Part shown: piece by piece, positions 8,309-16,238 of the stretch
How positions within the stretch are numbered: position 1 is the stretch's first letter
Layout: every line of letters starts with the position of its first letter
Notes under the pieces: generated by a model
The model's input: only the letters and a program-made list of their open reading frames with translations
Databases searched by the model: none
Told to the model about the DNA's origin: nothing
Assembly (NCBI RefSeq): GCF_019093865.1
Contig: NZ_JABJXD010000014.1
Location: forward strand, 1 to 46,732
Direction: 5' to 3'
DNA: 46,732 nucleotides
DNA from: Lentibacillus saliphilus
GTDB lineage: Bacteria; Bacillota; Bacilli; Bacillales; Amphibacillaceae
Program-made: the position numbers and the translations under genes

Positions 8309-8381
8309 TTGACAAGTTAACTTGACATTTTCATCGTACAGAACGGATTATAAAATGTCAAGCTACATTGACATTTTATAA
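8309..8381 (-). promoter_or_regulatory. Promoter and dyad operator of the XRE operon
   Basis: On the minus strand TTGACA, a 17-nt spacer and TACGAT form a SigA promoter for the XRE gene. The -35 box lies inside a perfect 14-bp inverted repeat, TTATAAAATGTCAA (8348-8361) and TTGACATTTTATAA (8368-8381), with a 6-nt spacer. A third TTGACATTTT copy is at 8322-8331, fused to the 12-bp palindrome CAAGTTAACTTG (8313-8324) near the start codon. Binding of the regulator to these sites would block the promoter; autoregulation is inferred. Confidence 0.75.
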
Positions 8382-8451
8382 AAATAAAAGACGGACATGT
8401 TTTTAAAAATGCCACCATAGAATGCTAAAAAAGGGGGATAGAAGGATTTTA

Positions 8452-8467
8452 TTGTAAACGCTATCAT
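8452..8467 (+). promoter_or_regulatory. CcpA operator (cre)
   Basis: TTGTAAACGCTATCAT fits the 16-position cre consensus WTGNAARCGNWWWCAW at every position. It lies about 60 nt before the symporter start and downstream of a possible -10 (TAGAAT, 8418-8423), the place where CcpA acts as a roadblock. Carbon catabolite repression of the symporter is inferred. Confidence 0.85.
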
Positions 8468-8527
8468 TTGTTTAAACTGACCCAAGCGGAGGGACGATTG
8501 AATTTAATTAAAGGAGGCTTACAACAT

Positions 8528-9982
8528 ATGAACCGTGTCATTTTAATAGAATTCATTATTTATTTTGCTGTCATTATTGGGATTGGTTATGCGACGAGCC
8601 GAACGAAGATGAGTCATTCGGTTTTTCTACTCGGTGGGAAAAAACTTCCTGGCTGGGCGCTTGCTTTTTCCGAAAGAGCAACAGGAGAATCAGCATGGTT
8701 GTTGCTCGGGTTTACAGGATTCGTTTTTACGACAGGGCTTGCTGGAATATGGGTAGCAATTGGGATTGGACTAGGGATCATTTTTGCCTGGCTTTTTTTA
8801 GCCCGGCGGTTTATGAAGGAAACGGATAAGCATGATGTTTTAACATTGCCAGACTTTCTTGCTGTTAGTTTCGGTGAGAAGGAGAATTTAATTAGGTGGG
8901 TTGCAAGTATATTGATTGCCAGCTTCTTTATGTTTTATGTCGGTGCGCAGTTAGCTGGTGCAGGAAAATTATTTTTTACGACCTTTGATATGGATCCGAA
9001 AGTGGGAATTATATTAGCGACGGTAGTTGTTCTCGGTATTGCATTTTTTGGAGGATTTGTCTCGGTCGTTTGGACAGATATGATTCAGAGCGTGATGATG
9101 CTTGCAACATTGGTCATTCTACCGATTGTAGCGCTCATTTACATTAATACGCACGATTTATCGATTGCTACATCACTTGTTGAAGCGGGGGAATCATTTG
9201 ATTCTTGGTTTGGAGGTGCGACGGGTTTTGCACTTGGTGTTTTGTTCTTTAATAACTTTTCTTGGTTCTTCGGCTATTTAGGTGGTCAGCCACAGCTCAG
9301 TGCTCGCTTTATGGCGTTGAAAAATGATAAAGAGGCGAAGCAAGGGATTATTGTTTCGATTACGTGGACGATACTGGCTTATACAGGCGCGTTTTTAATA
9401 GGTCTTGCTGCCATCGCGATGTATAAGCAGGGGACCTTTGCTGATACGGAAACCATTTTGCCGAATATGATCTTAGATTTAATGCCGACGTGGATTGGCG
9501 GATTGCTTTTGGCTGGCATTTTGGCAGCTATTATTACGACAGCGAATTCACAGCTTCTTGTGATCACAAGTTCAGTGAGTGAAGACATTATCCACAAAGC
9601 ACTCGGTATGCGCTTAAATGATCGACAGCTCGTATGGTTGTCACGAATTGTCATCCTTGTGTCTGGTGTGATTGGCATGGTTATTGCCTTATCCTCGCAA
9701 TCACTCGTTTACCTTGTCGTTAGCTGGGCATGGGCAGGTGTAGGTTGTACGCTAGGACCGGCGATATTATTGACCTTTTTCTGGAAACGCTACTCTAGCA
9801 CAGGTGTCGTCGCCACGATTTTGTCAGGCTTTATATTTACGGTCGTCTGGATTAGTACAGACATGGATGAGCAGCTCACAGCTCGATTCGCAACGTTTTT
9901 TGTAGCAGCGATTGTTGGCATTGTGTTTAGTATCGTGTTCCCTGATAAAGGAGAGGAAACGAAAGAAACAGTAAATATTTAA
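8528..9982 (+). CDS. Sodium:solute symporter (SSS family, PutP-like)
   Basis: A 484-residue secondary transporter with about 13 membrane segments. The core FSERATGESAWLLLGFTGFVF and the region TTANSQLLVITSSVSEDI match the SSS family sodium-site and gating regions (in PutP: ATGESAWLxLGxPG and ADSQLLxxSS). This points to sodium-driven uptake of proline or a related organic solute. ATG 8528 is chosen because AAAGGAGG lies 9 nt upstream; the upstream extension would not resemble the family. The perfect cre site shows that the solute is probably used as a carbon or nitrogen source rather than only as an osmolyte. Confidence 0.9.
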   Translation: MNRVILIEFIIYFAVIIGIGYATSRTKMSHSVFLLGGKKLPGWALAFSERATGESAWLLLGFTGFVFTTGLAGIWVAIGIGLGIIFAWLFLARRFMKETDKHDVLTLPDFLAVSFGEKENLIRWVASILIASFFMFYVGAQLAGAGKLFFTTFDMDPKVGIILATVVVLGIAFFGGFVSVVWTDMIQSVMMLATLVILPIVALIYINTHDLSIATSLVEAGESFDSWFGGATGFALGVLFFNNFSWFFGYLGGQPQLSARFMALKNDKEAKQGIIVSITWTILAYTGAFLIGLAAIAMYKQGTFADTETILPNMILDLMPTWIGGLLLAGILAAIITTANSQLLVITSSVSEDIIHKALGMRLNDRQLVWLSRIVILVSGVIGMVIALSSQSLVYLVVSWAWAGVGCTLGPAILLTFFWKRYSSTGVVATILSGFIFTVVWISTDMDEQLTARFATFFVAAIVGIVFSIVFPDKGEETKETVNI

Positions 9983-10004
9983 CTGTAGATAGGTGTAGTT
10001 CATA

Positions 10005-10042
10005 TTAAACGACGTTCGTGCGCATGTCATGGACGTCGTTTA
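10005..10042. terminator. Hairpin after the symporter gene
   Basis: TAAACGACGTTC pairs with GGACGTCGTTTA around a GC-containing loop, 23 nt after the stop codon. The following sequence is only partly T-rich (TAGTTTGAG), so termination strength is uncertain. Confidence 0.65.
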
Positions 10043-10134
10043 GTTTGAGAATGATACACATATTTATAAAACATTTAAAAAATTACTCTAATGACATATA
10101 CTGGTATAAGGAAATAATAGGGGGGAAGTAACAG

Positions 10135-11376
10135 ATGAGATCGTCACCCATTTCACAAAGAGACCGGATTTATGAGCTTGATATGATTCGAGGGTTTGCG
10201 CTGTTTGGGATATTTCTTGTTAATATGCCGTCGTTTCATTCACCAGATTTCATGAAAACGATTTATGGCTTTGAAACTTCTTATACAGGACTGGATGATT
10301 GGTTGGATGTATTTTTTGCGTTGTTTATTGAGATGAAGTTTTTCACAATCTTTTCGTTTCTGTTCGGACTTGGGTTTTACATTTTCATGAGTCGAGCAGA
10401 TATGAAAGGGTTGCGAACGACACGTTTATTCATGAGGCGAATGCTCGCGCTTTTCCTGTTTGGTATCATTCATCTCGTTGCCTTATGGTATGGAGATATT
10501 TTGCATACATATGCTATTGCCGGTGTGTTTTTAGTGTTCTTTTACAAGCGGAAAATTAAAACGATGCTCATTTGGGCAGCTAGTTTATTAGTTGTATTTA
10601 ATGCGTTTATGAGTCTCGTATTATTGGTGCCAAGCAGCTTCTTGGAACAAATGGAGCCGTCATCAGGAGAGATGGCAGGCTTGCTCAAGGAATATATAAA
10701 TGTCTATGAACATGCTGGTTACCTAGAATGGGTCACCTTCCGTCTTGGTGCAGAGCTGCCTATTATACTTCTAAACCTCATCCCAGCAGTGGTATCTGTA
10801 TTTGCGATGTTCTTAATCGGATTATCTGTAGGAAAAGCAGGGATTTTCAAGGATGTATCCAAGCATTTACCGTTCATAAAGAAGGTGTGTCTTGTAACAG
10901 GCTTGATCAGTTTACCGCTCATTGTGGTATCTGCATTGTTCCATTTTGGCGTTTTTGACTGGGGCGTTAAACAAGTTTACGTGATTCAGCTGTTAACGAG
11001 CGTTGGTAGTACGTTCTTAAGTTTGTTTTATGTGAGTGTCTTGACGTTGCTTCTGAGAAAAGAGACATGGCAAAAGCGCTTGCGACCGCTCGGTTTTACA
11101 GGACAAATGGCTTTAACCAATTATTTAATGCAAACGATTATTTCCATTGCTGTTTTTGTTGGACTCGGCTGGTATGGGGATGTCAGCTTAGTAACCGGAA
11201 CGCTCATCTGCTTAGTCATCTTCACCGTTCAGATGGTTTGGAGCACACTTTGGTTAAAAGCATTTAGATTCGGTCCGTTTGAATGGTTGTGGCGGTCGTT
11301 TACGTATCTGGAATTGCAGCCGATGAGAAGGGAAAGAGAGAGTGTGGAGAAAAGAGACAGTGGGAATGGTTCGTGA
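10135..11376 (+). CDS. DUF418 membrane protein (YeiB/YxaH-like)
   Basis: A 413-residue protein with about ten membrane segments. It starts with the family hallmark RIYELDMIRGFALFGIFLVNM and contains KFFTIFSFLFGLGFYIFMSRA and, in the C-terminal DUF418 part, PLGFTGQMALTNYLMQTIIS followed by a GPFEWLWRSFTY end. Family members are suspected transporters or acyltransferase-like membrane proteins; no substrate is known. AGGGGGGAAG precedes the ATG. It is a single-gene unit ended by a two-way terminator. Confidence 0.88.
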   Translation: MRSSPISQRDRIYELDMIRGFALFGIFLVNMPSFHSPDFMKTIYGFETSYTGLDDWLDVFFALFIEMKFFTIFSFLFGLGFYIFMSRADMKGLRTTRLFMRRMLALFLFGIIHLVALWYGDILHTYAIAGVFLVFFYKRKIKTMLIWAASLLVVFNAFMSLVLLVPSSFLEQMEPSSGEMAGLLKEYINVYEHAGYLEWVTFRLGAELPIILLNLIPAVVSVFAMFLIGLSVGKAGIFKDVSKHLPFIKKVCLVTGLISLPLIVVSALFHFGVFDWGVKQVYVIQLLTSVGSTFLSLFYVSVLTLLLRKETWQKRLRPLGFTGQMALTNYLMQTIISIAVFVGLGWYGDVSLVTGTLICLVIFTVQMVWSTLWLKAFRFGPFEWLWRSFTYLELQPMRRERESVEKRDSGNGS

Positions 11377-11413
11377 ATATGTGCAAATTAGGTTGATATG
11401 AACGGGATGGTAC

Positions 11414-11453
11414 AAATAACCCTTGAGCCAATTTGAGGCCCAAGGGTTATTTG
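11414..11453. terminator. Two-way terminator
   Basis: Strong hairpin: AAATAACCCTTG with GCC pairs with GGC and CAAGGGTTATTT. A and T flanks let it serve both the DUF418 gene and the convergent gene at 11455-12180. Confidence 0.9.
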
Positions 11454-11454
11454 A

Positions 11455-12180
11455 CTATTCCAGCTCGACCTCATTTATGATTCTTATGAAGTCAAGATCG
11501 ATGTGAGCATGAGTATATGAATTACCTCCGTTTACAGAATGCTCAGGAAAGGTCAATTGATTATGACGGTTCAACGGCATCCATGAGATAAATATGTGTG
11601 GATTTGGAAAAAAATGATTAAACACTGGATCTTGGCTCTCGGAGGCTTTTTGTGTTAAAAGATCATTCCAGCTCTCAGAAAGTGTCTTGACACCATATGT
11701 TTCATCTTCAAGATTTACAGTTTCCTTCATTTGAATATGAGGAATATAGGTGTGTTCTTCACCAGAAACATTGTATCCGCGTTCCTGTATTAAATAAAAA
11801 TCTGCTTTTTTTAACGCGTCATCAGGATGTAGATTCCATACAATATGAAAATTTTTGGGGGCGGTTTTCCAAATCATCGGTTCTCCCTTTGTATCAATAT
11901 GTGCCGGCTTCCATTGAAGGTGTTCCCATATCCAATAACCTGCACCGTACTGCCCGTTGCTAGATTTAAAAGGGACAAATACATGTTCTTCGTCTAAATG
12001 AATCGCATCCTGAATAGTAGCTACAACATTTCCACCAGGGAATATGTCGTTCATTTTCTCTTTAAGTGCTTCATCTTCTGGAAACGCGCTTGGTTTAGAG
12101 AAAAACAACCAATAGGCTAGAAATACGACTAGTAAAAGAACTATGACACCTGCTGGAAGGACCATTCTCTTTTTCATCAT
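11455..12180 (-). CDS. Unknown membrane-anchored protein
   Basis: A 241-residue protein not assigned to a family. Residues 7-27 form one membrane segment or signal anchor with a positive start (MMKKRM), so the remaining 210 residues should lie outside the cell. The outer part is rich in Trp, His and acidic residues (GYWIWEHLQWKP, NLHPDD, THAHIDLDF). It overlaps the upstream gene by 4 nt, so the two are translationally coupled. Probably an envelope protein; no function can be given. Confidence 0.6.
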   Translation of the reverse strand: MMKKRMVLPAGVIVLLLVVFLAYWLFFSKPSAFPEDEALKEKMNDIFPGGNVVATIQDAIHLDEEHVFVPFKSSNGQYGAGYWIWEHLQWKPAHIDTKGEPMIWKTAPKNFHIVWNLHPDDALKKADFYLIQERGYNVSGEEHTYIPHIQMKETVNLEDETYGVKTLSESWNDLLTQKASESQDPVFNHFFPNPHIFISWMPLNRHNQLTFPEHSVNGGNSYTHAHIDLDFIRIINEVELE

Positions 12181-12887
12181 GTATGCGCATCCTCCTTAAA
12201 CAGGGGTTCATCTGAGCGGAAGTAGTATTGGTGCTTAGGTGTTGTAATCAGTAATCCCTTACCATCAGCTTCTACAAAAATAATCGCGTGCTTCCCACTC
12301 CCCCACTTGGGTTGAACACCTGTAAGCTGATAAGGGAATCGTTCGGTAGTTCTTCCTCTTTGGCTTTCCATTACGGCATCATCATACCATTTGACACTAT
12401 GAATAGGGTGTTGTTCCATTTGCCTCATATAGATTGTTAATTTCGTATGATCCAGTACACGCTCTTCTGCAGAAGGATGTGTTTGCAAGATAGAAACATG
12501 ATCGGTGTCTGCTATATATGTCGAGATTTCATCTGCTGGATAAATGACGTGTTGTACGGGAATGGTGAGCAGCGTTGTAAAAGCGAAGATAAACGCAGAA
12601 AAGAAACCTACCCATGCAAATCGATGGTAATTTTGCCATAAAGATCTTCTAGTTCTATACCAAAGCATGAGAAACCAAACACCCAATGGTAAAACAGGAA
12701 TTGAAATAACTGTACTTTTGAAATTAAAATTGTAAGAGAAAGAAAATATGCCAATCATGAAAATTATAAAGACTTTCCAAAATGCCAGCTTTTCTTGGTG
12801 TGTTTTATAAGTGAAGTAAAAAACAACGAAGATACTTACCCAAGCTAAAATACTCGCTGAAATTGTAACTACGTCGGTCGTCCCCAT
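12177..12887 (-). CDS. Unknown membrane protein
   Basis: A 236-residue protein with four likely membrane segments in the first 110 residues (about 7-25, 36-50, 60-78, 89-110), followed by an outer or cytosolic domain of about 125 residues with conserved-looking stretches (HSVKWYDDAVMES, KHAIIFVEADGKGLLITTPKHQYYF). It resembles uncharacterised YcgK-like small-operon proteins only in layout; I do not recognise the family. It is the first gene of the pair with 11455-12180. AGGAGGCTGG precedes the ATG. Confidence 0.6.
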   Translation of the reverse strand: MGTTDVVTISASILAWVSIFVVFYFTYKTHQEKLAFWKVFIIFMIGIFSFSYNFNFKSTVISIPVLPLGVWFLMLWYRTRRSLWQNYHRFAWVGFFSAFIFAFTTLLTIPVQHVIYPADEISTYIADTDHVSILQTHPSAEERVLDHTKLTIYMRQMEQHPIHSVKWYDDAVMESQRGRTTERFPYQLTGVQPKWGSGKHAIIFVEADGKGLLITTPKHQYYFRSDEPLFKEDAHT

Positions 12888-13261
12888 AAACCAGCCTCCT
12901 TGTCTATAATACAGCCTCGAAGCATTGCAGCATACTCAATTGTACCTGTTCATGTTCATTCTAACATAATGCTCTGATTATTTTGTAGAAGGTGTTCCCG
13001 TGATTTTAGAGGAAGATGTACAAGGAAGCTATGATGTTTGAAAATACATTGTGGCTTAAATGTGTATAACTTTAAGTAGAAAATGTATAGAGTAGTTATT
13101 GCTATGCGCTCGTCCAATGTCTACAGCTAAATGTGACTAGCCTAATAAGGTGCATTCCTTACTGTTGACCGATCGTTTTTTTAATTCTATAAATCTCTGT
13201 CTCGTGATCAAAGTTCTTTTGAGCAAGAAGGTCTATACTTGTTTGAACTTTATCTATCCGG
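12888..13261. other. Gene-free spacer with a possible gene remnant
   Basis: No intact gene. An open stretch near 12978-13041 reads ...VEGVPVILEEDVQGSYDV and then stops; it has no start codon and may be the tail of a decayed gene. No convincing terminator was found for the threonine dehydratase gene that ends at 13262. Confidence 0.35.
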
Positions 13262-14203
13262 TTATATTAAGCTCAACTCCCCGACATCTACATTCCCTCC
13301 GGATAGAACGCAGATGACATTTTTATTGTTGATACCTAATTTATTTTCCATGGCGGCTGCGACTGTTACAGCACTGGAAGGTTCGATGAGTTGTTTCATG
13401 CGTTCTAATACAAACTTCTGTGCCATGCGGATTTCTTCGTCAGACACGAGAACAAGATCATCTAGGTATTTCTGAACAACGGGAAATGTCATATTTCCGG
13501 GCTGGGTCGTTCTGAGACCATCGGCAATGGTCGTTGATGCAGGTATTGACATAATCTTGTTATGCTGTAACGAAAGTAATGTATCGTTGGCAGTATCCGG
13601 CTCAACTCCGATTACTTTAACGGTGGGCTTAGTTTCCTTGATGGCTGTTAAAATGCCTGAAATTAATCCGCCGCCACCAATTGGAACAATGACTGCGTCG
13701 ACGTCTTCCAATTGATCGAGGATCTCTAAACCAATTGTACCTTGTCCTGCCATAATTAATGGATCATCGTACGGTGGGATAAATTCACCATGATGTTCTT
13801 TCGCCAATTCCATTGCTCTTGGTAGCCTTTCAGCTGATGTTGTTCCACACTTCTCAATTTGGCCTCCGTAGGCTTCTATTGCTTCTTGTTTGCTTATTTT
13901 TGCATCAATCGGAACGACGATTGTAGCTGGTACACCCAATCGATTCGCAATGTAGGCAACAGCTTGGCCGTGATTACCACTGGAAGCAGCCGTTATGAAT
14001 GTGGCACCTTCTTTGACGGCCTGCTTGACCTTGTTAGTCGCCCCGCGGATTTTAAAGGCGCCTGTCTTTTGCAAATGCTCTGCTTTAAAATACATGTTAT
14101 TTCCACAAATGTCACTGAGTTGAGAGGAATGTAAAATAGGTGTTTTGTGGATTACATCGGTAATCGTTTCCTGTGCATTTAAAATATCGTTAACCGTAAT
14201 CAG
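13262..14203 (-). CDS. Threonine/serine dehydratase (PLP-dependent), CTG start
   Basis: A fold-type II PLP enzyme that deaminates L-threonine to 2-oxobutyrate (and serine to pyruvate) or acts as a serine racemase. PLP lysine: KTGAFKIRGA; glycine loop binding the PLP phosphate: GGGGLISG; substrate loop: SSGNHGQ. There is no C-terminal ACT domain, so it is the short catabolic type. The first ATG (14095) would remove 36 residues, yet the same frame continues upstream with family-like sequence VNDILNAQETITDVIHK, TPILHSSQLSDICGNN. The only usable starts are CTG 14203 (AAGGTG 7 nt upstream) or ATT 14200, since an in-frame stop follows. Full length is 313 residues, as usual for the family. Confidence 0.85.
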   Translation of the reverse strand: MITVNDILNAQETITDVIHKTPILHSSQLSDICGNNMYFKAEHLQKTGAFKIRGATNKVKQAVKEGATFITAASSGNHGQAVAYIANRLGVPATIVVPIDAKISKQEAIEAYGGQIEKCGTTSAERLPRAMELAKEHHGEFIPPYDDPLIMAGQGTIGLEILDQLEDVDAVIVPIGGGGLISGILTAIKETKPTVKVIGVEPDTANDTLLSLQHNKIMSIPASTTIADGLRTTQPGNMTFPVVQKYLDDLVLVSDEEIRMAQKFVLERMKQLIEPSSAVTVAAAMENKLGINNKNVICVLSGGNVDVGELSLI

Positions 14204-14312
14204 TGGTAGTCACCTTCTTATTTAGGATCGATTAATTTGCCTGTGAACAACGAGGGGAAAGATGAGCCCACATTATTCACAGTGCGTATTAAGTGTCTCA
14301 ACTTAAGAAAAC

Positions 14313-14338
14313 AGCCCTTGCTATTCAAACAAAGGGCT
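14313..14338 (-). terminator. Terminator of the small membrane gene 14356-14502
   Basis: On the minus strand AGCCCTT pairs with AAGGGCT, followed by GTTTTCTT. It begins about 18 nt after the stop of the small gene. Confidence 0.85.
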
Positions 14339-14355
14339 GATCCTGATATATAAAG

Positions 14356-14502
14356 TTATGCAATGCTCTTATAATCCATTACGTTACCAATCGCCCGTTC
14401 TAAATCGTACTTATCAATAATGCCTTCCATAATGAAATAGACAAGGACCAAGGCCAAAACTGTGACAAGCAATATAATAAGAATAATTGATTTCCCCTTC
14501 AC
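14356..14502 (-). CDS. Small single-pass membrane protein (48 residues)
   Basis: A short protein with a hydrophobic segment at residues 5-23 after MKGKS and a charged tail (EGIIDKYDLERAIGNVMDYKS). GTG 14502 is chosen because GGGGGGAAATCAC lies just upstream; the longer frame starting at 14541 has no ribosome site. It has its own terminator, so it is likely a real one-gene unit. Function unknown. Confidence 0.65.
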   Translation of the reverse strand: MKGKSIILIILLVTVLALVLVYFIMEGIIDKYDLERAIGNVMDYKSIA

Positions 14503-14617
14503 GTGATTTCCCCCCTGAGATCTATATGTCAAACATAGCAAATTGTCTTCACACTGTAAATGAATGTGCCACTTTCATATTTTCATACTGGACGTATACG
14601 ACAGATGGTGGCTTCCA

Positions 14618-15730
14618 TCATCTGAGAACGGTGCTTACAACATATTTTTCAGGTTCAATGTCTAGTGCATGTCCGAGGGCCCACTTGGCTAGCTGCTGAC
14701 CGACAAAAGGGCCGATTGTAATGCCGGATGAACCAAGTCCATTGGCAAGAAGGAGTCCTTTATAGCCGGGAAGTGTTCCGATTACTGGCATGGAGTCGAC
14801 GGTTATTGGACGAAAGCCGACGCGTGTTTCTAGAATACGTGCATCTTTAAAAGCTGGGATAACATTTAATGCCTGTGTTAGGATTTCATGTGCGCCCTCA
14901 ACCGTTACATCACTGTTGAATCCTTTCCAGTCATCCCGTGTTGCCCCAATGACGAGGTGATCATCAAATCCGAGTACATAATGCCGACCGGGTGGATTAA
15001 TGACAGGCCAATCGCTAGGGGCCGTACCATCTAATTGAATGTGCATGATTTCACCTTTCTGAGGCCAGCCTCTGAATGTTACGCCAAGAGGTGCGAGCAA
15101 ATCACGCATCCAAGCCCCGTTCGCTGCAATGACATGGTCAGCAGCCATATACTCTGATCCTACCTTGACACCCTTTACTTGACCCGCTTCTACGTCGAGA
15201 TCTGCGTTGGCGTTAATGATTTTTGCCCCGTATGCTTGAGCGGCGTTTAAGAGAGCTGTCTTGAGTGCATGGCCGTCAACACGAGCGGCACCACTTAAAT
15301 ATAAAGCTTCATAGCCGTCAGCGAGGAGGGGGAAGAACGCTTTTGTCTCTTCAGCATTTAACCGTTTAATATCACCAATTTCCGGCCCTTCAGCTTGCTT
15401 GAGGCGAGCCCGTTCAAACATGTCATCTAACACATCTGGATCTGTATGTATGTTTAAGCCGCCAACTTTTTTATAGCCTGTTTCGGATTGACCCATTGCT
15501 TCGAGCTCACTTACAAGCTCTGGATACAGCCGTGCCCCTCTTATAGCCAGATGATACCATGCTTTGTTACGTCTTTTAGAGAGCCATGGACTAACAATGC
15601 CGGCTGCCGCATCAGTTGCCGCACCAGGTTCATTACGATCGATGACGGTTACATCGGCACCACTTTTTGCAAGATAATAGGTACAGGAAGCACCAAGTAT
15701 GCCCGCGCCGATAACGATATATTTTTTCAT
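14618..15730 (-). CDS. FAD-dependent amino acid oxidoreductase (DadA/glycine-oxidase-like)
   Basis: A 370-residue DAO-family flavoprotein. The N-terminal FAD motif is VIGAGILGASCTYYLAKSG (GxGxxG), followed by VIDRNEPGAATDAAAGIVSPW. The C-terminal part has the substrate and FAD closing motif RVGFRPITVDSMPVIG ... GLLLANGLGSSGITIGPFVG. Family members oxidise D-amino acids or glycine/sarcosine to the 2-oxo acid. Single gene on the minus strand; upstream AAGGAATTAT is a weak ribosome site. Substrate cannot be decided; D-amino acid use would fit the racemases elsewhere in the window, but that is inference. Confidence 0.82.
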   Translation of the reverse strand: MKKYIVIGAGILGASCTYYLAKSGADVTVIDRNEPGAATDAAAGIVSPWLSKRRNKAWYHLAIRGARLYPELVSELEAMGQSETGYKKVGGLNIHTDPDVLDDMFERARLKQAEGPEIGDIKRLNAEETKAFFPLLADGYEALYLSGAARVDGHALKTALLNAAQAYGAKIINANADLDVEAGQVKGVKVGSEYMAADHVIAANGAWMRDLLAPLGVTFRGWPQKGEIMHIQLDGTAPSDWPVINPPGRHYVLGFDDHLVIGATRDDWKGFNSDVTVEGAHEILTQALNVIPAFKDARILETRVGFRPITVDSMPVIGTLPGYKGLLLANGLGSSGITIGPFVGQQLAKWALGHALDIEPEKYVVSTVLR

Positions 15731-15898
15731 AAAATAATTCCTTTCAATTCATGCAGTGTATTAACCTTCTTTAACTATAAAAATAAATGAACGCATTGTA
15801 AAATAAAAGCTTTGGGGAAAGAGGGAGGTTAAGGCTTTAAAGAGTGCTTATATTAGGAGAAAAACTAGACAGATGCGCACAAACGTTCCCTTTTGTGT

Positions 15899-15904
15899 TA
15901 TGAT
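15899..15904 (+). promoter_or_regulatory. Extended -10 promoter of the toxin mRNA
   Basis: TATGAT with TG one base upstream (TGTTATGAT) forms an extended -10 element. The -35 region is poor, which is acceptable for this promoter class. Transcription would start near 15911, giving a leader of about 60 nt. Confidence 0.65.
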
Positions 15905-15938
15905 GAAAGTAGTGCAGTAGGGCGTTCATAGGTGGTGA

Positions 15939-15966
15939 CTCACCCCTTTTATAGAAAGGGGGTGAT
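15939..15966 (+). promoter_or_regulatory. Leader hairpin hiding the toxin ribosome site
   Basis: TCACCCCTTT pairs with AAAGGGGGTGA around TATAG. The right arm is the Shine-Dalgarno sequence of the toxin, so the ribosome site would be closed in the full RNA, as known for type I toxins such as BsrG and TxpA. A second CCCCTTT at 16111-16117 could also pair with it. Confidence 0.75.
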
Positions 15967-15971
15967 GCGTA

Positions 15972-16052
15972 ATGACGGTATTCGAGACGTTGTTTCTAAT
16001 GATCTCGTTTGCAACATTAATTGTTGTACTTCTGTCAGAGCAAAAAAAATAA
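15972..16052 (+). CDS. Holin-like type I toxin (26 residues)
   Basis: A small hydrophobic peptide starting MTVFETLFLMISFATLIV and ending in SEQKK, one membrane helix with a charged tail. This is the layout and sequence style of the Hol_Tox (TxpA/BsrG-like) peptides of Firmicutes, which damage the membrane or cell wall synthesis when overproduced. Ribosome site AAAGGGGGTGAT lies 5-6 nt before the ATG and is hidden in a hairpin. The run of A in the last codons is also the T-run of the antisense RNA terminator on the other strand. Too short for most gene finders. Confidence 0.88.
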   Translation: MTVFETLFLMISFATLIVVLLSEQKK

Positions 16053-16186
16053 CCCCCTATGAGCCTGACCGCCATTAGGGAGGTTATTTATAACCCTGAT
16101 GTGTGAGTCGCCCCTTTGAAGGGCTGATGCACACGACCGGATGGTGTTCGCTGCACCATTCGGTTCGTTTATTTTATGAAGCTTCT
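16041..16186 (-). ncRNA. Antisense antitoxin RNA (about 145 nt)
   Basis: Predicted from three elements on the minus strand: a SigA promoter (16193-16220), a start near 16186, and a strong terminator whose stem AACCTCCCTA / TAGGGGGTTA (plus 16050-16087) is followed by TTTTTTTT. The RNA would be fully complementary to the last part of the toxin mRNA from 16041 on, the same convergent 3'-overlap as BsrG/SR4 and TxpA/RatA. Confidence 0.8.
16136..16175 (+). terminator. Terminator of the toxin mRNA
   Basis: ACCGGATGGTG pairs with CACCATTCGGT around TTCGCTG, then TTCGTTTATTTTA. It ends the toxin transcript about 120 nt after the stop codon, leaving a long 3' UTR that pairs with the antitoxin. Confidence 0.85.
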
Positions 16187-16192
16187 AATTTG

Positions 16193-16220
16193 AGTATACC
16201 TTATTTTAGAAAAATGTAAA
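16193..16220 (-). promoter_or_regulatory. SigA promoter of the antitoxin RNA
   Basis: On the minus strand TTTACA, a 16-nt spacer and TATACT, close to consensus and much stronger than the toxin promoter, as is usual for antitoxin RNAs. Confidence 0.8.
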
Positions 16221-16238
16221 CTCATCTATTTATGTGCA

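Noticed and set aside
12978-13041. Short open stretch ending in LEEDVQGSYDV
   Set aside because: No start codon, about 20 codons only; at best a remnant of a gene.
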